A stretch of DNA of 64,000 nucleotides from Prevotella sp. E13-27 (lineage in GTDB: Bacteria > Bacteroidota > Bacteroidia > Bacteroidales > Bacteroidaceae). How positions within the stretch are numbered: position 1 is the stretch's first letter; each line of letters starts with the position of its first letter. The stretch is taken from contig NZ_JALPSC010000002.1 in the NCBI RefSeq assembly GCF_023217965.1, forward strand, positions 248,001 to 312,000, given 5' to 3'. Below the pieces are notes generated by a model. That model was not told where the DNA came from, made no database searches, and saw only the letters and a list, made by a program, of their open reading frames with translations. Position numbers and translations under genes: made by a program. This document shows positions 7,832 through 16,651 of this stretch, one piece after another.

Positions 7832-8470
7832 ATGCTACAGAATACCCCAAGCCTTGATTTAGTGGAGTTCATAGAGACCCAGATATTGCCACAGTATGCA
7901 AACTTTGATAAGGCGCACTCGCTGGAACACGTCACTCGTGTGATAAGACGCTCGCTTGAGCTGGTGCGCTCAACGGGCGTGGATGTCAACATGGCATATA
8001 CCATTGCTGCTTATCACGACGTGGGAATGTCGGGTCCAAGGGCTGTTCATCACATCACGGGAGGTAAGATACTTGCTTCTGATGCACGTTTGAAGCGCTG
8101 GTTCTCGGCAGAGCAGATAAAGGTTATGAAGGAGGCTATAGAGGACCATCGCGCATCGGCATCGCATGCTCCAAGAACCATTTATGGCAAGGTGATAGCC
8201 GAAGCCGACAGAGACCTGTCGTCGGAAGTGGTGTTCCGTCGCGCCGTGCAGTATGGGCTCGACAAGTATCCGGAGCTTGACGAGGAGGGACAATGGAAGC
8301 GCTTCCGCGAACACATGGAGAGCAAATACTCTGAACGCGGTTATATCAAACTGTGGATACAGAACTCACCCAACGAACAGCGTCTGCGTGAGCTGCGCAC
8401 CATCATCGCCAACGACACTCTTCTACGTCAGCACTTCAATAAGTTCTATGCTGAAGAGGTGAGAGGTTAG
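7832..8470 (+). CDS. HD domain-containing phosphohydrolase
   Basis: 212 residues with the metal-binding HD superfamily pattern: H in A-H-S-L-E-H (residues ~29-33), H-D in A-Y-H-D-V-G-M (~63-66), then E-D-H-R (~110) and A-D-R-D (~127). Such proteins hydrolyse nucleotides or related phosphates; the substrate here is unknown. Soluble, single domain, length usual for the family. The 3' end ends in GAGGTGAGAGGTTAG, part of a recurrent end motif, and overlaps the convergent rhaM stop by 4 bp. Confidence 0.8.
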   Translation: MLQNTPSLDLVEFIETQILPQYANFDKAHSLEHVTRVIRRSLELVRSTGVDVNMAYTIAAYHDVGMSGPRAVHHITGGKILASDARLKRWFSAEQIKVMKEAIEDHRASASHAPRTIYGKVIAEADRDLSSEVVFRRAVQYGLDKYPELDEEGQWKRFREHMESKYSERGYIKLWIQNSPNEQRLRELRTIIANDTLLRQHFNKFYAEEVRG

Positions 8471-8787
8471 TCTAAATGGAAAAGCTCTGGTAGGGGAATG
8501 GTTACCGGCGAGTTGTCAGGATTGACCTCCATGATGTCGGCCATCATGTCCCACCAGCGTTGAGTTATTGGGTCAACATTCTCTGTGTCCTGTGAGTTGC
8601 CCTCCTTGGTGCATTCCTGATAGGCAAAAAGGATGTTGGTGTCACGGTCCCAATAGATGCTGTAGTTCTGTACTCCCTGCTCCTTGATCATCTGTTTCAA
8701 CTCTGGCCAGATGGCGGCGTGGCGTTTCTCGTACTCTTCCTCAAAGCCTGGCTTCAGGAACATTTTAAATGCGAATCTACGTGTCAT
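8467..8787 (-). CDS. rhaM: L-rhamnose mutarotase
   Basis: 106 residues matching RhaM, which interconverts alpha and beta anomers of L-rhamnose. Seen: R-x-A-F-K-M-F-L-K-P-G, the Y-x-x-x-H-x-x-I-W-P-E-L block with catalytic His, N-Y-S-I-Y-W-D, and the late W-W-D-x-M-x-D-I-M. No other rhamnose catabolic gene is nearby, so it is an orphan in this window; a link to polysaccharide metabolism of the neighbouring glycosyltransferase is possible. Confidence 0.9.
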   Translation of the reverse strand: MTRRFAFKMFLKPGFEEEYEKRHAAIWPELKQMIKEQGVQNYSIYWDRDTNILFAYQECTKEGNSQDTENVDPITQRWWDMMADIMEVNPDNSPVTIPLPELFHLD

Positions 8788-8821
8788 AATGTCTTAATAC
8801 TTAGGTTTTTGTTGTTGTTTG

Positions 8822-9706
8822 TTAATGGTTTTTATAGTAAGTTAGATAGTAGCCCAGCTTGTAGAGTTTGAAGATGCTGAGGTTAGGGTGCTTTCCGCAC
8901 AGGTTGCGTCGCTCAAGAGAGCCGAACGCCCAGTGCCATAGCTTAATGGCCCAACATGTTGCTCCGCTGTGAAGACCTTCGATGAAGGTCAGCAATCGCG
9001 AGTAGCCACGTAGCTCCTTACGGAAGGTGTATAACGTGCGCAGCCCTTCCTCGGTCTTGCTTACGAAGTGGGCGTTGTCCTCAAAGTCATAAAAGCCTGT
9101 GGGGTTATCCAAATGGATGATAGTTATACCCGCCTTGTGCAGTTGCTTGCCCCAAAGAACATCCTCGTAGCCATAATGGCGGAAACGCTCGTCTAATGGG
9201 TGAGACAACATGATGTCGCGGCGAATCATGAAGTTGCTGGTGTGGAAATTCTGGAATGGCCGTTTTCTGCGCTCCTCTGCCCGATGCATGGGCTCGCAGG
9301 TCTTCTCGTAGATGAAACGCAGGCAAGATGCCTCGCCAGGTCCGACACAGTAACCACCATAGGCCACTTCTTTTATGTCTGCATCCAGATAACTCTTGAT
9401 GAAACAATTGCTTACTATCGTCATGTCTCCATCAAGAAACAATGCCCATTCATATTTCGATTCGCGACAGAGGAAATTTCTTATGGCGGCACGTCCTACG
9501 TTCTGTTCTCGACGGATGAACCGCACATTGGGGAGAGTGGATATCTGTGAATTGGTGATAATGTATGATTCGTCAGACCCATCGTCGGCCACGATAATCT
9601 CATATTTGAGTCCGTCAATAGCCTCAGCCTGACACGACAATGCTTTTACCATTTCGCGACAGTCATCATTGTAGATGGGGATCAATATCGACAGTTCATG
9701 TTTCAT
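8822..9706 (-). CDS. Family 2 glycosyltransferase
   Basis: GT-A fold enzyme, ~294 residues, starting M-K-H-E-L-S-I-L-I-P-I-Y-N. The nucleotide-sugar-binding A-D-D-G-S-D-E and metal-binding F-L-D-G-D-M (D-x-D) are present, followed by the E-D-V-L-W-G motif that often carries the catalytic base. The start at 9706 is chosen because the -7 element TAATTTTG lies at 9715-9722 on the minus strand, which rules out the in-frame ATG at 9727. Probably makes part of a surface glycan; monocistronic. Confidence 0.85.
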   Translation of the reverse strand: MKHELSILIPIYNDDCREMVKALSCQAEAIDGLKYEIIVADDGSDESYIITNSQISTLPNVRFIRREQNVGRAAIRNFLCRESKYEWALFLDGDMTIVSNCFIKSYLDADIKEVAYGGYCVGPGEASCLRFIYEKTCEPMHRAEERRKRPFQNFHTSNFMIRRDIMLSHPLDERFRHYGYEDVLWGKQLHKAGITIIHLDNPTGFYDFEDNAHFVSKTEEGLRTLYTFRKELRGYSRLLTFIEGLHSGATCWAIKLWHWAFGSLERRNLCGKHPNLSIFKLYKLGYYLTYYKNH

Positions 9707-9714
9707 TTCGAGTC

Positions 9715-9804
9715 CAAAATTACACAAAAAAAACTAAAAACGCGGGTGCGGATGCAATTTTTTCATTTTTCACTTTTCACTTTTCACTTTTTTTCGTAAT
9801 TTTG
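9715..9804. promoter_or_regulatory. Divergent promoters, glycosyltransferase and rpsP
   Basis: Minus-strand TAATTTTG at 9715-9722; plus-strand TAATTTTG at 9797-9804 for rpsP. The stretch before the rpsP box is a tandem repeat of the heptamer TTTTCAC (about 9764-9790), so copy-number change would alter promoter spacing. Confidence 0.55.
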
Positions 9805-9868
9805 CACCCGCTTTCACGAGATGAGAGCATGAAATTAAAGTTTTAATAATAAAAATCAAAATTTAAAC

Positions 9869-10411
9869 ATGGCAACAAAAATCAGATTGCAGCGCGGTGG
9901 TCGTAAGGGCTATGCTTTCTATAGCATCGTAATCGCTGACGCTCGTGCACCACGTGATGGTCGTTTCACTGAGAAGATTGGTACTTACAACCCTAACACC
10001 AATCCCGCCACGGTAGACTTGAATTTCGACCGTGCATTGTACTGGATTGAGACAGGTGCTCAGCCCACAGACACAGTGCGTAACATTCTTAGCCGCGAGG
10101 GCGTTATGCTGATGAAGCACCTCCGTGGTGGCGTTAAGAAGGGCGCATTCGACGAGGCTACTGCTCAGAAGAAGTTCGATGCATGGAAGGCTGACAAGCA
10201 GAAGGGTCTTGAGAAGATTGCTGCTGAAGAGGCAAAGGCAAAGAAGGACGCTGCTGCTAAGGCTCTCGATGAGGAGAAGAAGGTAAATGAGGCTATTGCT
10301 AAGAAGGTAGCTGACAAAAAGGCTGCTGCCGCTGCCGAGGCTGCAGAAGCTGCTGCCGCTGAGGAGGCTCCCGCAGAGGAGACAGCTGCTGAGGCACCAG
10401 CTGAAGCATAA
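9869..10411 (+). CDS. rpsP: 30S ribosomal protein S16 with C-terminal extension
   Basis: 180 residues. The first ~80 form S16 ([18 protein letters not shown], then [12 protein letters not shown]). The remaining ~100 residues are a low-complexity, Lys/Ala then Ala/Glu-rich tail, probably helical, that is common in Bacteroidetes S16 and of unknown function. The start is followed directly by the conserved S16 N-terminus. Monocistronic with its own promoter and terminator rather than in the rpsP-rimM-trmD-rplS order of other phyla. Confidence 0.96.
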   Translation: MATKIRLQRGGRKGYAFYSIVIADARAPRDGRFTEKIGTYNPNTNPATVDLNFDRALYWIETGAQPTDTVRNILSREGVMLMKHLRGGVKKGAFDEATAQKKFDAWKADKQKGLEKIAAEEAKAKKDAAAKALDEEKKVNEAIAKKVADKKAAAAAEAAEAAAAEEAPAEETAAEAPAEA

Positions 10412-10447
10412 GCTTGGCTTTCGACTTACAAGTAAACTATTTTGTTT

Positions 10448-10506
10448 GAGGTTTGAAACGTTAGGTTCTTTAGAGCCTGTGGTTTCAAACCTCAAATTTA
10501 TTTTTG
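10448..10506 (+). terminator. Terminator after rpsP
   Basis: Perfect 12-bp stem GAGGTTTGAAAC (10448-10459) / GTTTCAAACCTC (10482-10493), with an inner AGGTTCT/AGAGCCT pairing, then a T-rich tract. It may also serve the converging minus-strand operon. Confidence 0.85.
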
Positions 10507-10538
10507 TCTGCTTATTATCGGATAGATAAAAATGCTTC

Positions 10539-11642
10539 CTATTTCAGACGAGAATAGAACTTCATGTATTGCATAGCGACGTTCTGGTAGTCGTGATGAC
10601 GGCTTACATAGGAAATGCTCTGATGTTTCAGGTCGTCGATAATCTCTGGGTGGAGTATAAGTTTTTCAAGTTCCTCATAAACACTTTCGTAGGTGGGCTG
10701 AACATTGATGATAGGGTGTAGCGTCTTTTCTCCTATTATTTCGTAGTTCTCTGGTTCGCCACCACCCACGCAGACTATGCCTTTCGACATGGCCAGAAGT
10801 GTGTTCATGGAAGGTGTATAGCTGTATAGCTGGTCAAGAAGGATGTCAGCATCGTTGATCATCTGCTCGTATTCTGAGAACGGTACTCCTTCAGCCTTCA
10901 TCAGTTCTATCTTGTCGGGATATTTCTCCTGTAGCGCCTCTGCTGCACGAAGCATGATGTCGGTACCTTTATACTGGCTGCGTCCCTTGCTTATGCCGAT
11001 GAAGACCTTCAGTGGAGTGCGATGGGGGGTGATGGTGGTCATGTCGCCTGCTGGCAGACTGTCAATAGGCAGGGGAATGTATGACGTCTTTTCAGCGAAG
11101 TTGTTGTGATAGCACACATAGTATTCGTAGAGTCCGGCAACAATGCCGTCGCAGTCGTTGGCAATATACTGGTTTAGATGCTGCTTGTCAGTTCCAATCC
11201 AGTCTTCGCGTTCTTTTAGTGCGCACTCGTCTTCACGAAGTTCATCGCCAATATTGAAATCGCTGTAGCGCAGGGGCTTGTTTGTGACACATTCGTTGAC
11301 CCAGTAGTAGTCCATGCCCATGGCGCATAGCACAACATGCTTGTTGTGACGGCGCAGATATCTGTAGATGGGGAACAGGCGTTTGGCGCGAAGTTCAAGG
11401 AAAAGAGGGTTGATAATCTGAACGATGTCGAAGCCACGCCAGAATGGCAACTGACAGTAAACTCTTGACAGCAGCGAAGCACCACCTAGCGGTCCAGGAG
11501 TTCGTGAGAGGTCTATGTCGCGTGGATAGTCCTTCCAGAAGTCACCGTTGGAAGCTACGGTTACCTTTTGTCCGAAGCGTCTCAGACCATTGGCAAGAGT
11601 GTTGTGAACATTGCTGTATTCTCCAAGGAGTAGTATCTTCAT
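10539..11642 (-). CDS. Glycosyltransferase, GT-B (family 4-like)
   Basis: 367 residues; N-terminal M-K-I-L-L-L-G-E-Y-S-N-V-H and a C-terminal half with V-F-I-G-I-S-K-G-R-S-Q-Y-K-G-T-D (phosphate-binding loop) and the S-M-N-T-L-L-A-M-S-K-G / G-G-G-E-P-E region where the acidic donor-binding residue of GT4 enzymes sits. Last gene of the minus-strand operon that starts at 16518. Probable role: adding a sugar to a surface polysaccharide repeat unit in the cytoplasm. Confidence 0.8.
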   Translation of the reverse strand: MKILLLGEYSNVHNTLANGLRRFGQKVTVASNGDFWKDYPRDIDLSRTPGPLGGASLLSRVYCQLPFWRGFDIVQIINPLFLELRAKRLFPIYRYLRRHNKHVVLCAMGMDYYWVNECVTNKPLRYSDFNIGDELREDECALKEREDWIGTDKQHLNQYIANDCDGIVAGLYEYYVCYHNNFAEKTSYIPLPIDSLPAGDMTTITPHRTPLKVFIGISKGRSQYKGTDIMLRAAEALQEKYPDKIELMKAEGVPFSEYEQMINDADILLDQLYSYTPSMNTLLAMSKGIVCVGGGEPENYEIIGEKTLHPIINVQPTYESVYEELEKLILHPEIIDDLKHQSISYVSRHHDYQNVAMQYMKFYSRLK

Positions 11643-11664
11643 TGTAGCTTACGTGTTTTTGTTG

Positions 11665-12654
11665 TCACTTCTTTTTCATTAGAGGTATGGCTCGCATAAG
11701 CATTGATAGTCCCATGTCGCTGTTCATCAAGCGGCGAAGCCATATATACTTCTTTGTGTAGTCGCGCTTGGGCAGGGGATAGAGTCCCGCCTTGCTGAGT
11801 ACAGCCAGTTGACGGTCCAGGTAGTGGCGGCTGTGAGTAAGGTGTATGACGTTATAGATATAATCCATGGTGAGCTGATGGACTCTGCGTATGAGTGCCT
11901 TGCTTGACTCAGTAGGCATCGAGTCTGCCATAACGTTTAGCCGTAGGATTATCTCTTTCGCATCATTCAGGCGCTTTATAATGTGACGCACATTTTTAGA
12001 TGTCATGATAGAGTTCTCACGAGTCCTGTAGTAGTAGGCTGTAGCGTTGGTGCTGATAATGACATCTGCCCGCAGGAACAGCAGTGGGGTGAACTCCTCG
12101 TCTTCATGGTAGATGCCTGGAGTGAATCGAAGCTCGCTGAGCGTCTTCCTTCTGAACAGGTATCCACATGCTGAACCTCGTAGATTGTTTGTTCTCATGA
12201 ATGTGGGGCCGCTCATCTGGTCACTATCCTCAAAAACCGATGACTGTTCTTCTACTTTGTCTGAGAGTTGGAAGAAGACGATATCCGGTTGTTTATAGCG
12301 TACAAGGTCAAGGCAATGCTCATAGCCCTTGCGTATGAGGCTGTCATCGGCATCGATAAACTGAAGGTAAGTGCCTGTGCTTATCTGTATGCCAGTGTTG
12401 CGCGCCTTGCTCAGACCACCGTTGGCCTGACGTATATATATAATGTCGTCTATATACTGTTCAAGTCCTGCTAAGGGCGATTTCTGAGAACCGTCGTCAA
12501 CAAGTATTATTTCACGCTCGTCGGCTCTTAGCGAGAGCGAAAGAATGCTTTCTATGCATCTGCACAGAAGATCCACAGGCAAATCGTAGTAGGTTATTAT
12601 GAAGCTTACGATTGGCTGTTTATCGTTTTTTGATGACTTGAAACTATTTTGCAT
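11665..12654 (-). CDS. Family 2 glycosyltransferase
   Basis: 329 residues of GT-A type: V-S-F-I-I-T-Y-Y-D near the N-terminus, I-L-V-D-D-G-S, N-G-G-L-S-K-A-R-N-T-G and the D-x-D variant F-I-D-A-D-D-S. The L-S-K-A-R-N-T-G pattern is typical of capsule and LPS GT2 enzymes. The start overlaps the preceding gene by 49 bp with no later ATG before the conserved core, so the overlap is accepted. A hydrophobic/basic tail closes the protein. Confidence 0.85.
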   Translation of the reverse strand: MQNSFKSSKNDKQPIVSFIITYYDLPVDLLCRCIESILSLSLRADEREIILVDDGSQKSPLAGLEQYIDDIIYIRQANGGLSKARNTGIQISTGTYLQFIDADDSLIRKGYEHCLDLVRYKQPDIVFFQLSDKVEEQSSVFEDSDQMSGPTFMRTNNLRGSACGYLFRRKTLSELRFTPGIYHEDEEFTPLLFLRADVIISTNATAYYYRTRENSIMTSKNVRHIIKRLNDAKEIILRLNVMADSMPTESSKALIRRVHQLTMDYIYNVIHLTHSRHYLDRQLAVLSKAGLYPLPKRDYTKKYIWLRRLMNSDMGLSMLMRAIPLMKKK

Positions 12655-13529
12655 AATCTGTTTATTCCTAATATGCGGAGTGCTATTGCTTTAAGACGCT
12701 GGTTGATGGTTAGGTTGGGAGCAAGAGGGTTTGCCTTTACATAAGGTAATGTGGGCATTTCTCCTGTTTGCTTGCATACGTCTATCTGGATATTCAACAC
12801 GTGGAGGTAGTAACGGGTGTCGTTGAGTAGAGTGGAATCTTTCATTATTGACAGATGACTGTCAAGCAGCATCTTCAGCTCCTTGCCCGTTGCCATCGCC
12901 GTTATGCCCTTCGGGTTTGAACTATAGTGGTATATTCCTTCCGTAGTCGTGGCAATGAGTTTTGTCTTACGCAATAAAAGAGGGTAGGTGGCAGCATCTT
13001 CAAACACCCGGCCCTCAGGAAATCTAATGTCTTTGAAGAGCTCACGGCGATAAATCTTGTTCCATGCGTAGGTGTGCTCATAGGCCTTACACGATAGCCA
13101 GTAGTCGTTAGTGTTGCTGAACAGTCGGCTTCCGAAACTCATTACTCGCTGTTTCTTACTTCCATAGTGCCAATATACTGGATATTCAAGTATGTCGATG
13201 TCGGGACGTACTGAGAGTTTGTGCATCAGTTGTTTGTATGTTTCGAAGCCAACGAAGTCGTCGGAATCGACAAAAGTTATGTATTCGCCTTTAGCGACAT
13301 CTATTCCAGCATTTCTTGCATCGCTCAGCCCTCCGTTTGGCTTGTGTATCACTTTTATGCGGCTATCGCGTTTTGCCCAATCGTCACACATCTGCGGACA
13401 CTTGTCGGGTGAGCCGTCGTCAACAAGAATGATGTCCAAGTCGGCATAGGTCTGACTGACTATGCTTTTTAGACATTTGTCGAGCGTTTGCTCAACCTTA
13501 TATACTGGTATGACGACGCTTAATATCAT
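12606..13529 (-). CDS. Family 2 glycosyltransferase
   Basis: 307 residues, starting M-I-L-S-V-V-I-P-V-Y-K-V-E, with L-V-D-D-G-S-P-D, N-G-G-L-S-D-A-R-N-A-G and F-V-D-S-D-D (D-x-D). This is the EpsJ/WfgS-like GT2 layout. Its ATG overlaps the stop of the upstream flippase gene by 4 bp (ATGA), indicating translational coupling within the polysaccharide operon. Confidence 0.87.
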   Translation of the reverse strand: MILSVVIPVYKVEQTLDKCLKSIVSQTYADLDIILVDDGSPDKCPQMCDDWAKRDSRIKVIHKPNGGLSDARNAGIDVAKGEYITFVDSDDFVGFETYKQLMHKLSVRPDIDILEYPVYWHYGSKKQRVMSFGSRLFSNTNDYWLSCKAYEHTYAWNKIYRRELFKDIRFPEGRVFEDAATYPLLLRKTKLIATTTEGIYHYSSNPKGITAMATGKELKMLLDSHLSIMKDSTLLNDTRYYLHVLNIQIDVCKQTGEMPTLPYVKANPLAPNLTINQRLKAIALRILGINRLCKIVSSHQKTINSQS

Positions 13530-15064
13530 GACTTTCTGTTTGTGAAACGGCTTACTAATGAGTGGAAGTCTATTCGTTTATTAAGTTCAATAAAGCAGAG
13601 CGTGAAGCATGTTATGCTTGAAAGTGCCATTATTGAGTATCGCATGTATGAAGACTCTATGAATGTTGCAATAAAGCAGATACATGTCAGCGACAGCATG
13701 ATGATAAGTATGCGTAAGGATAATGAAGACAGGGTAAAGTTATAGCGTAGCCTTACAAGACTGAGGCTCACCACTACGTCAATTATCGATGATGTCAATA
13801 CACCATAGCCCAGTCCTTTGAGACCATAGACGTAATAGAATGCTGCTATAACACTGAATGTCTTTATGTTGCTCCAAACGGTTTCAACCCAGAAAATGAA
13901 TTGCTTGTCTCCCTTGGCATAGGCAATATAGTCCATGGGGAAGCATAGGGCTTTGAGAAGCCCTGAAAGTCCCATGAAATAGATGATGCTTCTTATGGGT
14001 TGGAACTCTTCAGTCAGGAGGATGGTTATCAGTAACGGGGCCGTTAGTATGGTCAAGATGACGAGGGGAGCCGTTATGAGCAAGACAATCTCTATCTGTT
14101 GGTTGACGAGCTGATGAGCTTCTTCTTCTTTCGATTGTATGAGGGCTGCCAGGCGTGGGTAATAATCGGTTGCCATTGCCGTGAATATCATGTTTATGTA
14201 TTGCATGGCAACGAAATTAGCTGCCTGATACAAGCCTACGTCTGACACGGAGCCCGTGTTGCTTATGAATGCCATCAGCGCATAGGTTGTTATGGCACCT
14301 ACTATTGTGCTGATGGTCATGACAACGCCAAGTCGCAGTATGCCCTGACCTTCATGCCAGATAGTGCGGAGTGGGAGGCTCCTTCTTTCTGCACTTCCAT
14401 TATGTTCGTGGAAAGAATATTTGCGTATGACTATCCAATAAATGATGCCAGAAACAATCATTGCAGGCACTATGCCGTCATTACCCCAAAAATAATATAT
14501 TGGAACACTGATGAGAAGTCCGCAAAGAGGTGGCACTATGGAGCATAGGGCTAACTTTCTGTAGCGCCGCAGTCCTTGCATGACAGCCATCTCGCCTGCT
14601 CCCATGATGTTGAAGAAAATATAAATGCTAAGCAGCAGGAAGAATGCTACATACTCGTAGGAACCAAATGAGAACTGAGACATCAGCGGAGATATGGCGA
14701 GCGTGAACAATAGTGCTGCACATGAAGCCATGAGCACCAAAGCGCGTACGATGCGTATGGTAGTAGAAAGAGCCTGTGCCTTAACAGCTTTTTCTTCAGC
14801 AGATGCCTCTTCTTGTTCACTATCGGCTTTTGATATGAAGCGAACTGCCGACACGTTTATTCCGAGAAGTGCGAACTGCTGAATGGTGTTGGCGGCATTC
14901 TGAAGCAGCGACATGATACCCATACCAGCAGAGTGAAGAATGACTGCCACTAGCTTGCCTCGTAAAATGTTCATGAGCACATTGACAAATTGAGCACTTC
15001 CAAGGACGGCTGTGCTTGATACTATTTTGCGGTAGCTATTTGTTGATGGCTCAATGTTCTTCAT
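13526..15064 (-). CDS. O-antigen/polysaccharide flippase, Wzx-like
   Basis: 512 residues with 12-14 hydrophobic helices, starting near residue 13 with S-S-T-A-V-L-G-S-A-Q-F and ending in a charged tail. The layout fits the MATE/MOP superfamily polysaccharide flippases that move undecaprenyl-linked repeat units across the inner membrane. Surrounded by three glycosyltransferases on the same strand. No polymerase (Wzy) or ligase is recognisable in the cluster, so the glycan may be short or completed elsewhere. Confidence 0.82.
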   Translation of the reverse strand: MKNIEPSTNSYRKIVSSTAVLGSAQFVNVLMNILRGKLVAVILHSAGMGIMSLLQNAANTIQQFALLGINVSAVRFISKADSEQEEASAEEKAVKAQALSTTIRIVRALVLMASCAALLFTLAISPLMSQFSFGSYEYVAFFLLLSIYIFFNIMGAGEMAVMQGLRRYRKLALCSIVPPLCGLLISVPIYYFWGNDGIVPAMIVSGIIYWIVIRKYSFHEHNGSAERRSLPLRTIWHEGQGILRLGVVMTISTIVGAITTYALMAFISNTGSVSDVGLYQAANFVAMQYINMIFTAMATDYYPRLAALIQSKEEEAHQLVNQQIEIVLLITAPLVILTILTAPLLITILLTEEFQPIRSIIYFMGLSGLLKALCFPMDYIAYAKGDKQFIFWVETVWSNIKTFSVIAAFYYVYGLKGLGYGVLTSSIIDVVVSLSLVRLRYNFTLSSLSLRILIIMLSLTCICFIATFIESSYMRYSIMALSSITCFTLCFIELNKRIDFHSLVSRFTNRKS

Positions 15065-15100
15065 GAATGCTGTTACGGATGAAAGATTGTTAGGACATCC

Positions 15101-16189
15101 TTAGGATTTGTCTGACTTGCCGATGTTCATGAACGACAGTTTCGACGCTTGTTCAAATATGAAGTCTGCCATGATTTCGTTGCTTTGTGATGTGCCGTTT
15201 ATTTGCTCAAACAGTCGGCAAAGTCCTAACTTCCCGCCTCCGTTTTTCAGAATATGTACGATACAGAGATTCTGAAGCGCTATACTGCTTGAAAGAATGT
15301 CTATGTCTGTAGAGCCTAACTGATAGAGTGCCAGCTGGTATGCGTCGTTCTCGTTATCGTTAATCATGTTCTCTACATCCCTGAGCGTTTTCATTCCAAG
15401 TGACTTAAGTACTGGGAGATAATGAATGAGGCTTGTGGCATGAATCTCGGCAGCTGTAATGGCGGCAATCTTCTTGTTTAGCTTGTCAAATGGGGCCAGT
15501 TCTAAGTAGGTCTTGAATGTCTCACCGTCAAGAAGCACATCTTCAAGTTTTCCACTTTTGACAAGCTTAGTGGCGTGACGGCGATAGTCGGCTATAGCAG
15601 TTCTGATGCGGCTGAACTCATTGTCAGCCAACTCAAGCACTCCTGCCAAACGGCTGAGGTTGCGGTGGTACTCGTCGGGTATCTCAATGTCCGTCTTGTA
15701 GCCGATGTCATGCTGAATGGCAGACCATACATGCTGAAGGGCAGTACGTATCTGCAGCTCAAAGTAGATGTTGTTAATCTCTGGGAATTTCTGATTGTAG
15801 AAACTGGTATGTGGAATCTTGCAAACGTAATGAAGCGAATTGTATCCGAAACTATTCACTTCGTGGCTCTTGCGTTTGTCAACAGAGTTTGCCCAGTCGA
15901 TATCAAAAATCTTTTCTGCAATGGATGCTATGCGGTCAACATCTTCATTGTAGAAAGCTATTACACGTACCCCTAAAATGTCGGTAATGTCGTAAATAGA
16001 ATGGTATTTGTCACCTTTCCTCTCTAATTTACCTATTAACGACTGTTCTTTTTTGATACGTGATTCTATGGCATTAACCTCAATAGAACTTGATTTGATG
16101 TGCTCCCTCAGCATGTCGTTTACGGCATATTCTAGCCTTTCATAGGCCGGCATCAGCTTATGGTATTCGTCAAGGAGCAATGAATTCAT
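15101..16189 (-). CDS. RelA/SpoT-domain protein, candidate (p)ppGpp synthetase
   Basis: 362 residues. Residues ~40-155 carry the RelA/SpoT nucleotidyltransferase pattern: R44-I-K, D70-I-L-G-V-R75, G115-Y-N-S-L-H120 and E144-L-Q-I-R-T149, the last holding the glutamate needed for pyrophosphate transfer. No HD hydrolase domain precedes it. The C-terminal ~200 residues are helical and not recognised, and do not look like TGS/ACT domains, so this is a short synthetase-type protein with its own regulatory tail. It lies between the STAS gene (5 bp) and the flippase (36 bp) in one operon. Confidence 0.75.
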   Translation of the reverse strand: MNSLLLDEYHKLMPAYERLEYAVNDMLREHIKSSSIEVNAIESRIKKEQSLIGKLERKGDKYHSIYDITDILGVRVIAFYNEDVDRIASIAEKIFDIDWANSVDKRKSHEVNSFGYNSLHYVCKIPHTSFYNQKFPEINNIYFELQIRTALQHVWSAIQHDIGYKTDIEIPDEYHRNLSRLAGVLELADNEFSRIRTAIADYRRHATKLVKSGKLEDVLLDGETFKTYLELAPFDKLNKKIAAITAAEIHATSLIHYLPVLKSLGMKTLRDVENMINDNENDAYQLALYQLGSTDIDILSSSIALQNLCIVHILKNGGGKLGLCRLFEQINGTSQSNEIMADFIFEQASKLSFMNIGKSDKS

Positions 16190-16194
16190 GGCGT

Positions 16195-16518
16195 TTATGA
16201 GTTTGTTATTTCAAAAAGATTAAAGAAGCCTGTCATCATGAAGACCTTCTTTATCTCGTCGTTGATGTTTGAAATAATGACCTTTCCGCCTTTCGATGCA
16301 GCCTCTTTTCTGAGAGTGAGGAACAGACGCAGACCGCTTGAACTGATATAATCAAGATTCTTGCAGTTCAGGGTAATGGTTTTGTCGGCATTCTCCAAAA
16401 GAGGGATAATCTCTTGCTGAGCTTTTATTGCTGCAGGGGTGTCAAGGCGTCCTTCGATTGTAGCAACCATTCCGTCGTTTTGCTCAGTAATGGTTATTTT
16501 CATAGAGTTCTTTTCCAT
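16195..16518 (-). CDS. STAS-domain anti-sigma factor antagonist-like protein
   Basis: About 107 residues with the STAS/SpoIIAA fold: beta strand I-T-I-T-E-Q, the E-G-R-L-D-T loop, and D-Y-I-S-S-S-G-L-R, whose serine is the usual kinase target. Such proteins bind anti-sigma kinases or related partners. Start 16518 is preferred because the promoter box TATCTTTG at 16552-16559 rules out the ATG at 16554; ATG 16503 is an alternative. It is the first gene of the polysaccharide operon; no cognate kinase or phosphatase is seen here. Confidence 0.82.
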   Translation of the reverse strand: MEKNSMKITITEQNDGMVATIEGRLDTPAAIKAQQEIIPLLENADKTITLNCKNLDYISSSGLRLFLTLRKEAASKGGKVIISNINDEIKKVFMMTGFFNLFEITNS

Positions 16519-16551
16519 ATGATGCTTATTTAGGTTGTTTTTTATCAACTG

Positions 16552-16630
16552 CAAAGATAATAAGTTTTTCTTAAACGAAGAAAAATGGTTGAAAAAGAAA
16601 TCGTATTATGAAGAAAAAAGCGTAATTTTG
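16552..16630. promoter_or_regulatory. Divergent promoters, STAS operon and FAH gene
   Basis: Minus-strand TATCTTTG at 16552-16559 and plus-strand TAATTTTG at 16623-16630. Both set the translation starts chosen for the flanking genes. Confidence 0.6.
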
Positions 16631-16651
16631 CAGTCAAATAATAACAAAACG

